Source of the DNA: Lachnospiraceae bacterium | GTDB lineage: Bacteria > Bacillota > Clostridia > Lachnospirales > Lachnospiraceae | Assembly (NCBI GenBank): GCA_910575445.1 | Contig: CAJTFW010000001.1 | Location: forward strand, 868,001 to 932,000 | Direction: 5' to 3' | DNA length: 64,000 bases | Shown: piece by piece, positions 53,718 to 62,362 of the stretch | How the letters are laid out: every line of letters starts with the position of its first letter | Numbering within the stretch: position 1 is the first letter of the stretch | Notes under the pieces: model-generated | The model's input: only the letters and a program-made list of their open reading frames with translations | Told to the model about the DNA's origin: nothing | Databases searched by the model: none | Program-made: the position numbers and the translations under genes

Positions 53718-54577
53718 AAAATATGTGGAAGAAAACAGTGAGAAATATGGTGATGATAGCATTTGCTGCATTTATCTATGCGGTAGGTGTTAGCCTGTTT
53801 TTGGACCCCAATAATCTGGCACCAGGAGGTGTGACAGGAATCGCAGTGATTTTAAACAGGCTTAGTGGGATTGAGACAGGAACACTGTATTTTTTGCTGA
53901 ATATTCCGATTGTTCTTCTGGGTATCTGGAAATTTGGGTGGCGTTTTATTGTAAAGACTGCTTATGCGATTGTGCTGACTTCTACTTTTACAAATCTGCT
54001 TTCCGGGAGAGAGGCACTGACAGATGACCCACTGCTTGCAGCGCTGGCGGGTGGAGTGCTGATTGCAAGTGGGATTGGAATGGTATTTAAGACTGGTGCA
54101 ACAACCGGTGGTATGGATATTATTATTAAAATTATTCGGCAGAAATATCGTCATCTAAAGACAGGATATCTGTTTCAGTGCATTGATATTACGATCGTGG
54201 CGATTTCGGGGCTGTTGTTTCGAAATCTGAATATTGCGCTATATGCTTTGATTGCAGTGCTGATTAGCGGGCGGGCACTTGACTATGTGCTGTATGGAAA
54301 AGATGAAGCAAAGATGTTCTATATTATTACAGGGAAGCCAAAAGAAGTGGGAGAGAAGCTTCTGAAACAGCTCAATATCGGGATGACCTATCTACAGGGA
54401 AAAGGAGGATGGACCGGGAAGGAGAAACAGGTGATTTTCTGTGTGGTTCATAAGCCACTTGGACCTCGGGTGGAGGAGATTGTAAAGGAAGAAGACCCCG
54501 GAGCATTTTTGATTATTACAAATGCAAGTGAGATCTATGGAGAAGGATATAAAGATATTTTTGCAGAGACCTTATAA
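53714..54577 (+). CDS. YitT family membrane protein (DUF161-DUF2179)
   Basis: The protein has 287 residues and about five membrane segments. The conserved NNLAPGGVTGIAVILNRL and TGATTGGMDIIIKIIRQKY stretches identify the YitT/DUF161 region, and the cytoplasmic C-terminal DUF2179 domain contains GKGGWTGKEKQVIFCVV. The function of YitT proteins is unknown; ligand-binding or transport is likely. It is coupled to miaB by a 4-base overlap. Confidence 0.9.
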   Translation: MKNMWKKTVRNMVMIAFAAFIYAVGVSLFLDPNNLAPGGVTGIAVILNRLSGIETGTLYFLLNIPIVLLGIWKFGWRFIVKTAYAIVLTSTFTNLLSGREALTDDPLLAALAGGVLIASGIGMVFKTGATTGGMDIIIKIIRQKYRHLKTGYLFQCIDITIVAISGLLFRNLNIALYALIAVLISGRALDYVLYGKDEAKMFYIITGKPKEVGEKLLKQLNIGMTYLQGKGGWTGKEKQVIFCVVHKPLGPRVEEIVKEEDPGAFLIITNASEIYGEGYKDIFAETL

Positions 54578-54689
54578 AAGTGGGCAAACTGGACTGGTTA
54601 AAATATATAAAAGTGGATATTTTATCAGGGCCAGATTTGATATAGAATGGGGGAGGATTTGAAAAAAGAAGAGAAAAGAGGTCTTGATA

Positions 54690-55223
54690 ATGTATCGTGA
54701 TTTAAGAAGAATGGTAATGGCAGCTTTGTTTGCAGCGTTTGCTTGTGTGGCGACGATGTCCATACGGATTCCGACTCCGGGAACAGGTGGATATATTCAT
54801 CCTGGGGATGCAATTGTGATATTGGCTGGAGTGATTCTAGGGCCAGGGCTTGGTTTTTTAGCTGCGGGGATTGGCTCGGCGATGGCGGATTTATTGGGAG
54901 GATATTTTATTTATGTGCCAATTACATTTGTGATTAAAGGAATGGTTGCATTTGTGGCAGGGATGCTCTATCAGAGGATTGGAAGAACAACGAAAAGTTG
55001 TTATATGGCAGTCATGCTTGGCGGGGTAGGAGATATTGTTTTAGTGGCTTTGGGGTATTTTCTATGTGAGACCATGATGTATGGGGGAGCAGCCGCCCTG
55101 GCAAGTGTGCCGGCAAATGTGATTCAGGGAGCTGGAGGACTACTCATTGGTATGGTGCTTTATCCTATGCTAATCTCCGTACCTGATATTCGCCAGGTGG
55201 CACATGAGAGAGCGCATATGTGA
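54690..55223 (+). CDS. ECF transporter S component (HMP/pantothenate-type)
   Basis: The protein has 177 residues, five to six hydrophobic segments. The sequence RRMVMAALFAAFACVATMSIRIPTPGTGGYIHPGDAIVIL and the GSAMADLLGGYFIYVPITF stretch are typical of the S-component subfamily with the PG-x-x-x-H-x-GD motif, whose members bind hydroxymethylpyrimidine, pantothenate or similar vitamins. The ATPase and T components are not in the window. ATG at 54690 lies 8 nt after AGAGG. Confidence 0.85.
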   Translation: MYRDLRRMVMAALFAAFACVATMSIRIPTPGTGGYIHPGDAIVILAGVILGPGLGFLAAGIGSAMADLLGGYFIYVPITFVIKGMVAFVAGMLYQRIGRTTKSCYMAVMLGGVGDIVLVALGYFLCETMMYGGAAALASVPANVIQGAGGLLIGMVLYPMLISVPDIRQVAHERAHM

Positions 55224-55238
55224 CAGGGATTGAAAGGG

Positions 55239-55284
55239 CAGCTTTTTTCTGCTATACTTTGGCAGAAAAAGGCTGTTTTTATTT
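55239..55284 (+). terminator. terminator before nrdD
   Basis: CAGCTTTTTTCTGC and GCAGAAAAAGGCTG form a stem with one bulge around TATACTTTG, followed by five T. Confidence 0.85.
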
Positions 55285-55408
55285 GATATGAAAACGGTGT
55301 CTAATTGAGTAGAAAAAATGTTCTTGCATCTTCTAAGAATTAATGATACTATATATGGTGCAAACAGAGATAAAGAATACCAGATATAGTTCTAAAGGAG
55401 ATGATGGA

Positions 55409-57721
55409 ATGGGGAGTGTCGTTGTATGCCCGGAGATGATTAAGAAGCGTAACGGAGTGCTTGTATCCTTCGATGTGAAGAAAATCCAGGATGCGATTCG
55501 TAAGGCAAATGATGCGGCAAGGGTGGAAGCGATTGCGCCATATCAGTTTGAGAAGCTGGTCAATACCGTTGTGGATGCGATTCCAGATGGACAGATGCCA
55601 GAAGTAGAGCAGATTCAGGATTTGGTGGAGGAGAAGTTAATTGAAAATGGATTTGCCAAGACTGCCAAAGCGTATATTTTATATCGTGCAGAGCATACAA
55701 AAGTGCGCAAAAGCGAGGCGGACTTGGTGGATATCTATAGAGAACTGACGTTCACCTCTGCGGCAGATGCGGATATTAAGCGTGAGAATGCCAATATCGA
55801 TGCGGATACTTCGATGGGAACCATGTTAAAATATGGCTCCGAAGGCGCCAATTATTTTGTTGATAATTATATTTTGCCAAAGGATATTGCGGCAGCGCAT
55901 ATGCATGGGGATATTCATATTCACGACAAAGATTTTTATATGTTGACAGAGACCTGCTGCCAGATTGATTTGATTAAGCTGTTTGAGGATGGATTTTCCA
56001 CAGGACATGGCTATATCAGACAGCCAAAGTCCATTGCAAGCTATGCAGCGCTGGCATGTATTGCAATTCAGGCCAATCAAAATGAGATGCATGGCGGTCA
56101 GTCCGTTCCTAATTTTGACTATGCGATGGCTGAGGGTGTGGCGTGCACTTTTCGTAAGGAGTATTATGATGCGGTACAACATTATCTATGGCTCCAATAT
56201 GACAGTGAAGCTGTACTAGAAGATGATTTTCGCCAGGCACTAAAGGATATTATGCCAGAGCGCATCCATATGTCCAATATTGACGACTATGAGGAGCATT
56301 TTGTCAGATGGATGATAAAATGCGGCAAACAATGGCTTCCCAAAAAGCCAGAAGAACATGAAATGCGCAGATGTCATCGAACATCTATTCAAATTGCAAT
56401 GAAAGAGACGGATATGGCCACCTATCAGGCGATGGAGTCTCTGATTCACAATCTAAATACAATGAATTCCAGGGCGGGTGCACAGGTGCCATTTAGCTCG
56501 ATCAACTATGGAACCTGTACTTCTAGAGAAGCCCGGATGGCAATAAAAAATCTTCTAAAGGTGACAGAGATTGGACTTGGCAACGGGGAGACTGCGATAT
56601 TTCCGGTACAGATATTTAAGGTAAAGGAAGGCATTAACTACAACCCTGAAGACCCCAATTACGACCTTTTCCGTCTGGCGATTAAGGTATCCGCAAAGAG
56701 ACTCTTTCCGAATTTTAGTTTTATCGATGCACCATTTAATCTGGCTTATTATAAAGAAGGCGATTACAACACAGAGATTGCCTATATGGGATGCCGGACC
56801 AGAGTGATGGGCAATCACTACAACCCAGAGAGGGAAGTGACTTGTGGAAGAGGAAATTTAAGTTTTACTTCGATTAACCTTCCAAGGCTTGGGATTATGG
56901 CTCATGGAGACATCAAAGAGTTCTATAAAAACTTGGACAAGCGTCTGGAATTGTGCTGCAGGCAGCTTCTGCACCGTTTTGAGATACAGAAAAAGAAGAC
57001 GGTGAAGAATTATCCATTTTTGATGGGACAAGGCATCTGGATGGATTCTGAGAAGCTTGGCATCGGGGACACGGTGGGCGAGATATTGAAAAATGGCACC
57101 TTAAGTGTAGGCTTTATCGGGCTTGCAGAGACTTTGGTGGCACTTACTGGGAAACACCACGGAGAGAGCGAAGAGAGCCAGAAGTTAGGGTATGAAATCA
57201 TCTCTTATATGAGAGACTATATGGACAAGAAATCCGAAGAGACCGGACTTAATTTTACATTACTTGCAACGCCCGCAGAAGGGCTTTCGGGACGGTTTGT
57301 ACGAATTGACAGAAAGCGTTTTGGAAAGATAGAAGGCGTGACAGACCGAGACTACTATACCAATTCTTTTCATGTGCCAGTGTATTATGCAATTAATGCT
57401 TTTCAAAAGATTAAAACGGAAGCACCTTACCATGCTTTAACCAACGCAGGGCATATTAGCTATGTGGAATTAGACGGAGACACCGCAAAGAATCCAGAAG
57501 CTTTTGAGGCAATTATCCGCTGCATGAAGGAAAGCGGCGTCGGCTATGGTTCCGTCAACCATCCCGTAGACCGTGACCCGGTCTGTGGCTTTACCGGAGT
57601 TATCGACGAGGTATGCCCAAGATGTGGCAGAAGAGAAGGCGAGGCAGTCTCTATAGAGCGATTAAATGAGCTTCGCAAAAAATATCCTGATATACCAGTA
57701 TATTTAGACGCGAATCATTAA
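55409..57721 (+). CDS. nrdD: anaerobic ribonucleoside-triphosphate reductase, large chain without glycyl-radical tail
   Basis: This is the class III ribonucleotide reductase catalytic chain. The protein has 770 residues from the ATG at 55409, 8 nt after AAAGGAG. An N-terminal ATP cone (VVVCPEMIKKRNGVLVSFDV) is followed by the ten-stranded barrel (HIHDKDFYMLTETCCQIDL, MTNSRAGAQVPFSSINYG-like stretch) and a cysteine region near the end (PVCGFTGVIDEVCPRCGRRE). In other NrdD proteins the RxxGY glycyl-radical segment follows directly; here the chain ends VSIERLNELRKKYPDIPVYL and stops. The missing segment is on the next reading frame. Confidence 0.9.
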   Translation: MGSVVVCPEMIKKRNGVLVSFDVKKIQDAIRKANDAARVEAIAPYQFEKLVNTVVDAIPDGQMPEVEQIQDLVEEKLIENGFAKTAKAYILYRAEHTKVRKSEADLVDIYRELTFTSAADADIKRENANIDADTSMGTMLKYGSEGANYFVDNYILPKDIAAAHMHGDIHIHDKDFYMLTETCCQIDLIKLFEDGFSTGHGYIRQPKSIASYAALACIAIQANQNEMHGGQSVPNFDYAMAEGVACTFRKEYYDAVQHYLWLQYDSEAVLEDDFRQALKDIMPERIHMSNIDDYEEHFVRWMIKCGKQWLPKKPEEHEMRRCHRTSIQIAMKETDMATYQAMESLIHNLNTMNSRAGAQVPFSSINYGTCTSREARMAIKNLLKVTEIGLGNGETAIFPVQIFKVKEGINYNPEDPNYDLFRLAIKVSAKRLFPNFSFIDAPFNLAYYKEGDYNTEIAYMGCRTRVMGNHYNPEREVTCGRGNLSFTSINLPRLGIMAHGDIKEFYKNLDKRLELCCRQLLHRFEIQKKKTVKNYPFLMGQGIWMDSEKLGIGDTVGEILKNGTLSVGFIGLAETLVALTGKHHGESEESQKLGYEIISYMRDYMDKKSEETGLNFTLLATPAEGLSGRFVRIDRKRFGKIEGVTDRDYYTNSFHVPVYYAINAFQKIKTEAPYHALTNAGHISYVELDGDTAKNPEAFEAIIRCMKESGVGYGSVNHPVDRDPVCGFTGVIDEVCPRCGRREGEAVSIERLNELRKKYPDIPVYLDANH

Positions 57722-57741
57722 AAAATATAGTAACTATAAAA

Positions 57742-57865
57742 GCGGAACTTCAAAACAGCAAAATCCTAGCTTAGGTCCAGAAGGATTTTTGAACGTGATA
57801 ATGGTCAAAAATCCTTCTAGATGACGGGTCTAAGCTAGGATGGAGCGGAACTTTAAATAGGAGGA
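57742..57865 (+). promoter_or_regulatory. structured leader of the glycyl-radical ORF
   Basis: AAGCGGAACTTCAAAACAGC leads into a 79-nt hairpin (57764-57842): ATCCTAGCTTAG pairs with CTAAGCTAGGAT and AGAAGGATTTTTGA with TCAAAAATCCTTCT, both perfectly. GAGCGGAACTTTAAATAGG follows, then the Shine-Dalgarno. The AGCGGAACTT flank is directly repeated at 57742-57751 and 57845-57854. Left and right motifs correspond to those of the rpmB leader (18416-18536). Confidence 0.8.
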
Positions 57866-57876
57866 TTTATAATTTA

Positions 57877-58031
57877 TGGCTGGAAAATTATTAGCAGAAA
57901 ATGGACAGGTAGGAGAGAATGTAAAATTTGACAGAATTCGTAGAATTACGGGTTACTTAGTAGGAACGACAGACCGTTTTAACAATGCAAAACGCGCAGA
58001 GGAAAAAGATCGTGTCAAACACACACTATAA
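57877..58031 (+). CDS. separate glycyl-radical domain of NrdD (frame conflict near start)
   Basis: One frame ending at TAA 58031 encodes VKFDRIRRITGYLVGTTDRF and NNAKRAEEKDRVKHTL, which is the glycyl-radical segment missing from nrdD (Gly in RITGYL). It has no ATG, GTG or TTG start. The ATG at 57877, 11 nt after AGGAGG, opens MAGKLLAE in the +1-related frame and stops after 11 codons. One extra A in the GCAGAAATGG stretch would join the two into a 51-residue protein; a -1 frameshift or ATT start at 57873 are alternatives. nrdG overlaps the end by 20 bases. Confidence 0.8.
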
Positions 58032-58542
58032 GCCGCTTCGGATTGCAGGGACTGTGCAGGACTCGATTGTGGATGGCCCAGGGATTCGCTATGTAATCTT
58101 TACGCAGGGCTGTCCACACCGCTGCTTGGGCTGCCATAATCAAGAGACACATGATATAGCAGGTGGAAAAGAAGCAGATATAGAGAGCATCTTGCAGCAG
58201 ATAAGAGAAAATCCATTACTTAGCGGTGTAACATTCTCTGGCGGGGAACCTTTTATACAAGCAGAAGCACTTTTACAGGTAGCAAAGGCTGTCAAAGCAA
58301 TGCGGAAACATCTGATGATTTACACAGGGTATTTGTACGAAGATTTGTTGCAAATGGATAAACCTGAAGTACAAGAGTTGCTTTTAGAAGCAGATATTCT
58401 TGTGGATGGACCATTTGTATTGGAAAAAAGAGACTTGACTTTACAATACTGCGGAAGTAGTAATCAAAGGGTAATTGACCTTGTGAAAACACGGGAAAAA
58501 GGGGAAGTAGTGTTGTATCGGAGTGCGTATGAAGATTTATAA
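58012..58542 (+). CDS. nrdG: anaerobic ribonucleotide reductase-activating protein NrdG
   Basis: NrdG is the radical SAM activase that generates the glycyl radical on NrdD. The protein has 176 residues from GTG at 58012, 8 nt after AGAGGAA. The cluster motif is CPHRCLGC (C34, C38, C41), preceded by SIVDGPGIRYVIFTQG, and VTFSGGEPFIQAEAL follows. The GTG start lies inside the glycyl-radical ORF, so translation of the activase is coupled to that of its substrate peptide. A longer frame from 57985 is less likely. Confidence 0.95.
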   Translation: MSNTHYKPLRIAGTVQDSIVDGPGIRYVIFTQGCPHRCLGCHNQETHDIAGGKEADIESILQQIRENPLLSGVTFSGGEPFIQAEALLQVAKAVKAMRKHLMIYTGYLYEDLLQMDKPEVQELLLEADILVDGPFVLEKRDLTLQYCGSSNQRVIDLVKTREKGEVVLYRSAYEDL

Positions 58543-58544
58543 AA

Positions 58545-58600
58545 GACCACTGACCAAATCCATCTTATATAGATATTTGGATTTGGTCGGTGGCTTTTTT
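58545..58600. terminator. terminator after nrdG
   Basis: CCACTGACCAAATCCA and TGGATTTGGTCGGTGG form a 16-bp stem with one wobble, followed by six T. Confidence 0.95.
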
Positions 58601-58607
58601 ATAATCC

Positions 58608-60101
58608 TTATTCTGTGATAAAGAATTTCTTAATTCCAAACAATACTGCGCAGAGCAGGACAAAGGAGATAATCAGAACTGCCCAGGCGTTTTGGACGAA
58701 GCCGGCGATGCAGTAGCCTACAAAAGATACAGCAGCTACAAGCATAGCATAAGGAAGCTGTGTGGACACATGATTGATATGGTCACACTGTGCCCCGGCG
58801 GAAGCCATAATGGTAGTATCAGAAATCGGAGAACAGTGGTCACCACATACTGCTCCGGCAAGGCAAGCTGCAATCGTGATAATCAATAAGTTGCCTGGCA
58901 AGTTAATCCCTACAACGATAGGCAAAAGAATTCCAAAAGTGCCCCAGGAAGTTCCAGTGGAGAACGCAAGGAAGATAGCCACTAAAAATACGATTGCAGG
59001 AAGCATACCAGTTAGACCGGCTGCGCTGCCTTCAAAGATACCACTGACATATTCGGCTGCGCCAAGCATACCAGTCAGGCCAGACAGAGTCCAGGCGAAG
59101 GATAGAATCAAAATCGGGCTAATCATCGCTTTAAAGCCTTCTGGGAACGCATCCATACAGTTCTTAAAGGAGAGAACTTTGCGGCTTAGGTAGAAGACGA
59201 TGGTGATTAGAAGCGCTGCAACAGAGCCCATAGAGAGTCCTAGAGGTGCATCGCAGTTTGCGAAAGAATTCACAAAAGTCTCGCCATCGAAGAAACCACC
59301 TGTGTAGATCATACCAATGATACAGCAGATAATCAATATAATAACTGGAAATGCCAAGTCGATAACTTTTCCTTTGTCGGATACTGCTTCAAAGGAGGTA
59401 TCATTGGATGTAGTCTTACCAGAGGTAAAAAGGTCTCCTTGTTTGGCATTTTTTTCGTGGGTCTTCATAGGACCAAAGTCAATATCCCATATTGTGATAA
59501 TAATAATCGTTGCAATAGTGAGTAAGGAGTACAGATTGTATGGAATAGCACTGATAAAAAGAGTCAATCCATCGGTTCCTTCTACAACACCGGCAACGGC
59601 TGCGGCCCAGGAGGAGATTGGAGCAATCATACAGACTGGAGCAGCTGTGGCATCGATTAAGTAAGCCAGTTTTGCGCGGGATACGTTGTGTTTGTCTGTG
59701 ACTGGACGCATGACGCTTCCTACGGTTAAGCAGTTAAAATAGTCGTCAACGAAGATTAAAACACCAAGTGCAAAGGTAGCCAGAAGGGTGCCTTTTCTGG
59801 ATTTAATCTTTTCCTGTGCCCACTTTCCATAGGCAGCAGAACCGCCGGCTTTGTTCATCAATACGACGATGGTGCCTAGAATCACAAGAAAGATTAGGAT
59901 TCCAACATGTCCGCCGTCTGCAAGGGAAGCAATAAATCCGTCGTTGAATATGGTCGTATAGGCGGCCACGACGTTAAAGTTGGTGATAAACAGTGCTGCT
60001 GTTACGATACCGATAAACAGAGAACTGTAGACTTCCTTGGTAATCAGCGCAAGTATAATCGCTACTAGCGGGGGTACCAGGGACCAAAAAGTTGCATACA
60101 T
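58608..60101 (-). CDS. NhaC-family transporter under lysine riboswitch control (LysW-like lysine transporter)
   Basis: The protein has 497 residues and about twelve membrane segments. The NhaC-family motifs are VLIFVDDYFNCLTVGSVMRPVTDKH (about 110), STGTSWGTFGILLP (about 375) and GAVCGDHCSPISDTTIMASAGA (about 405). Automatic annotation would say Na+/H+ antiporter. The lysine riboswitch in its leader instead suggests lysine uptake, as proposed for the LysW group. The ATG at 60101 is preceded by AGAGGTGGG; a GTG at 60113 is too close to it. Confidence 0.92.
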   Translation of the reverse strand: MYATFWSLVPPLVAIILALITKEVYSSLFIGIVTAALFITNFNVVAAYTTIFNDGFIASLADGGHVGILIFLVILGTIVVLMNKAGGSAAYGKWAQEKIKSRKGTLLATFALGVLIFVDDYFNCLTVGSVMRPVTDKHNVSRAKLAYLIDATAAPVCMIAPISSWAAAVAGVVEGTDGLTLFISAIPYNLYSLLTIATIIIITIWDIDFGPMKTHEKNAKQGDLFTSGKTTSNDTSFEAVSDKGKVIDLAFPVIILIICCIIGMIYTGGFFDGETFVNSFANCDAPLGLSMGSVAALLITIVFYLSRKVLSFKNCMDAFPEGFKAMISPILILSFAWTLSGLTGMLGAAEYVSGIFEGSAAGLTGMLPAIVFLVAIFLAFSTGTSWGTFGILLPIVVGINLPGNLLIITIAACLAGAVCGDHCSPISDTTIMASAGAQCDHINHVSTQLPYAMLVAAVSFVGYCIAGFVQNAWAVLIISFVLLCAVLFGIKKFFITE

Positions 60102-60142
60102 AACATTTCCCACCTCTTAGATTATTTCTGTAGACATAATAG

Positions 60143-60177
60143 AAAAAGGCCATGGCGCGTGCAGCGTCCATGACCTT
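60143..60177 (-). terminator. riboswitch-controlled terminator
   Basis: On the minus strand AAGGTCATGG and CCATGGCCTT form a stem around ACGCTGCACGCG, followed by five T, just upstream of the transporter. Transcription should stop here when the aptamer is lysine-bound. Confidence 0.85.
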
Positions 60178-60194
60178 ATTAGTTCTTCATAAAC

Positions 60195-60353
60195 GATAGC
60201 GCACCACAGAATTGTGACAGTGTACAACATATTTTGTTGCACCCCAGCAAAGAAACTTCAGGCAGTGGCTTTGCTTCGGCGGACGTTCTGTTAGGCTGTC
60301 TAAGATGCCTGTCTTTTGCAGATAGCTTATTGGTAACGGCCGCGCCTCTATCT
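60195..60353 (-). ncRNA. lysine riboswitch (L-box aptamer)
   Basis: The minus strand carries the L-box pattern: AGATAGAGGCGCGGCC at the start, GTCCGCCGAAGC and CTGCCTGAAG, CTTTGCTGGGGT, ACTGTCAC, and GGTGCGCTATC closing P1 with GATAGAGGCGC. Length (159 nt) and the order of these blocks fit the five-helix lysine aptamer. It covers most of the 60102-60506 gap. Confidence 0.9.
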
Positions 60354-60506
60354 TTCTTTTTATGTATATTACAGATGATTTAAGCGTAATACAGGTGTCG
60401 AAAAAAGTCAAGAGGTTTTACTTAAGAAAATTTGGCAAAAGTTTATATTTAGTCGAAAAATGGGTGGTAAAATAGTAAGAATTTTTAAGAAAGGGCAAGA
60501 AAAGAT

Positions 60507-61367
60507 ATGTTGAGAGAGAAAGTGGCAATTATTACAGATTCCTGTGCAGATGTACCAGAGGAATTGGCAGAGAAATATCATCTGTTTGTGTTGCCAATGC
60601 AGATTGTCTGTGAAGATGGAGTATATCGGGATGGGATAGATATGACTTCCGAGGATATTTATAAGAGGTTAGAGAAAGAGACACCCAAATCAAGTACGCC
60701 AAGTGGGGCAGATGTGGAGGATTTATTGCAGGAGCTTGTGCGCCAAGGTTATAAAAAGGCAATCGCAGTGCTTCTAGCAGGAGGACTTTCAGGGACTGTA
60801 AATCAGGTACGGCTTTTAGCAGAAGAATTTGGAGGGATTGAGATAGCGGTCTATGATTCTAAGCAGGCGAGTATCGGGATTGGAGGGATTGCAATTCAGG
60901 CTGCAAAGTATGCAGAAGAAGGGATGGAATTTGAAGAGTTAAAAGAAAAAGTAGAAAGGCTGATTGAAAGGACAAAGGTATTTTTCTCAATTGATACTTT
61001 AAAATATTTAAAAAGGGGAGGGCGTATTGGAAAGGCAGCAGCTCTGGCGGGGACACTTCTGGATATTAAACCGGTGATGTCTTTTGATGAAGATGGAGAA
61101 ATCTATGCGGCGGCAAAGGTGAGAAGTCGTAAAGGAGTGGAGAAAAGGCTTTTACAGCTTATGGAAGATGTAAAAAGAGAAGGGTGTCCTTATAATCTGA
61201 TGGTAGCAGATGGAGGAGCAGCAGAAGAACGGGAAGCGCTAGAGGAAAAGCTTAAAGAACGCTTTCCTGATTATCAGGCAATCTATCGGACAAAGATTGG
61301 GGCAGCGCTTAGTGTTCATCTGGGGCCTGGGCTTTTGGGAGCCGGGATTCAGTATCTGGAGAACTGA
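60507..61367 (+). CDS. DegV family fatty-acid-binding protein
   Basis: The protein has 286 residues. DegV/FakB proteins hold a fatty acid for phosphorylation by FakA. Markers are the TDSCADVP start, SSTPSGADVEDLL (about 62), AGGLSGTVNQ, YDSKQASIGIGG and the FFSIDTLKYLKRGGRIGKAAALAGTLLDIKPVM block (about 150-185). TAAAAT at about 60470 may be its -10. The stop lies two bases from the stop of the convergent hydrolase gene. Confidence 0.95.
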   Translation: MLREKVAIITDSCADVPEELAEKYHLFVLPMQIVCEDGVYRDGIDMTSEDIYKRLEKETPKSSTPSGADVEDLLQELVRQGYKKAIAVLLAGGLSGTVNQVRLLAEEFGGIEIAVYDSKQASIGIGGIAIQAAKYAEEGMEFEELKEKVERLIERTKVFFSIDTLKYLKRGGRIGKAAALAGTLLDIKPVMSFDEDGEIYAAAKVRSRKGVEKRLLQLMEDVKREGCPYNLMVADGGAAEEREALEEKLKERFPDYQAIYRTKIGAALSVHLGPGLLGAGIQYLEN

Positions 61368-61369
61368 TT

Positions 61370-62266
61370 TTAACGACAGATATCAAAAATAAAGGCGGCA
61401 GCCTGGTCCATAGCTTCGTAGGCGGTCTTAAAGGGAGACATCTGAAAAACATGCCACATACCTTGATAGACGGCAATACGGGCGCCTACGTGGTGTCTGA
61501 CAAGCTGTTTATGGAGCTCTAGAGAGTCGGAGAGTAGGATTTCGTTGGAGCCAGCCTGAATCAGAACCGGAGGAAAGTCCGTAAAATCGCCATATAAAGG
61601 AGAGATAAAAGGGTCTTGTAAATCTTCTCTACAGGCGTAGTCTTTGATAGCCTGGTCTAAATAGGTCTCAGTTAAGATAGGGTCGATGTCGTGGCGGGTT
61701 TTGTGAGAGCGTCCGCTTCTGGTAAGGTCGGTCCAGGGAGAGAACAGAATCAGTCCTCTAGGGAGGATACGGTTCTGTTCTTTTAGTTTGAGCGTTAAAG
61801 CTAGGGCCAGATTTCCCCCGGCAGAATCTCCGGCGATGATAATGTCTCTGGCGCCGTAGCCTATATGCATCAGATAATCCCAGATTTTAATGGCGTCTAA
61901 AAGGGCAGAAGGATAGGGATGTTCGGGGGCTAGGCGATAGTCAAAGCTTAGAACATCCATAGAGGTAGAGTTTGCTAACTTGTTGGTGATGCTGCGGGCG
62001 TATTTTAGGCTTCCGGTGTTGTAGCCTCCCCCATGGCAGTAGAGCAGGATATATTTTTTCATATGACTTCTTTTGACACTGACCCACTCTACACGGATAC
62101 CGTCGACGTCGATATCTTCATAATTCATATCGGTGCTTCGCATCAAAAGCTTTCCCAGATTGTCTTTTTTGGTGCGCTGTTTTTCAATATCGCTGTTTTC
62201 CACAAAAGTATGCATTCGTTTGATGGCTTTCATCAGGTTCTGATTTTGTTTTTGAGGATTGGTCAT
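61370..62266 (-). CDS. alpha/beta hydrolase of the hormone-sensitive lipase family
   Basis: The protein has 298 residues. The oxyanion-hole motif HGGGY (about 78), nucleophile elbow GDSAGG (about 151), and a C-terminal histidine in MWHVFQ complete the HSL-type esterase triad together with an aspartate at about 245. Substrate is unknown. The ATG at 62266 follows AAAAGG on its strand. No terminator separates it from degV. Confidence 0.92.
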   Translation of the reverse strand: MTNPQKQNQNLMKAIKRMHTFVENSDIEKQRTKKDNLGKLLMRSTDMNYEDIDVDGIRVEWVSVKRSHMKKYILLYCHGGGYNTGSLKYARSITNKLANSTSMDVLSFDYRLAPEHPYPSALLDAIKIWDYLMHIGYGARDIIIAGDSAGGNLALALTLKLKEQNRILPRGLILFSPWTDLTRSGRSHKTRHDIDPILTETYLDQAIKDYACREDLQDPFISPLYGDFTDFPPVLIQAGSNEILLSDSLELHKQLVRHHVGARIAVYQGMWHVFQMSPFKTAYEAMDQAAAFIFDICR

Positions 62267-62349
62267 AATGTTTTACCTTTTCTTCTATTTTTGTGAATAA
62301 TATATAAAATTTTAACATATTTTTTTAGCTATTCCAAGAAAAATAATGG

Positions 62350-62355
62350 TATAAT
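62350..62355 (+). promoter_or_regulatory. -10 element directly before the condensation-like gene
   Basis: TGGTATAAT is an extended -10 whose predicted start point falls at or one base before the ATG at 62363, leaving no room for a Shine-Dalgarno. Confidence 0.45.
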
Positions 62356-62362
62356 ATATAAT

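Noticed and set aside
57722-57876. A self-splicing intron between nrdD and its glycyl-radical tail
   Set aside because: nrdD introns exist in phages, but 155 bp with a single hairpin and a new Shine-Dalgarno does not fit group I or II structure, and nrdD ends with a normal stop.
57877-57912. MAGKLLAEMDR as an independent 11-residue leader peptide
   Set aside because: Possible, but it has no regulatory codon pattern, and one added base merges it with the conserved glycyl-radical frame, which is the simpler reading.
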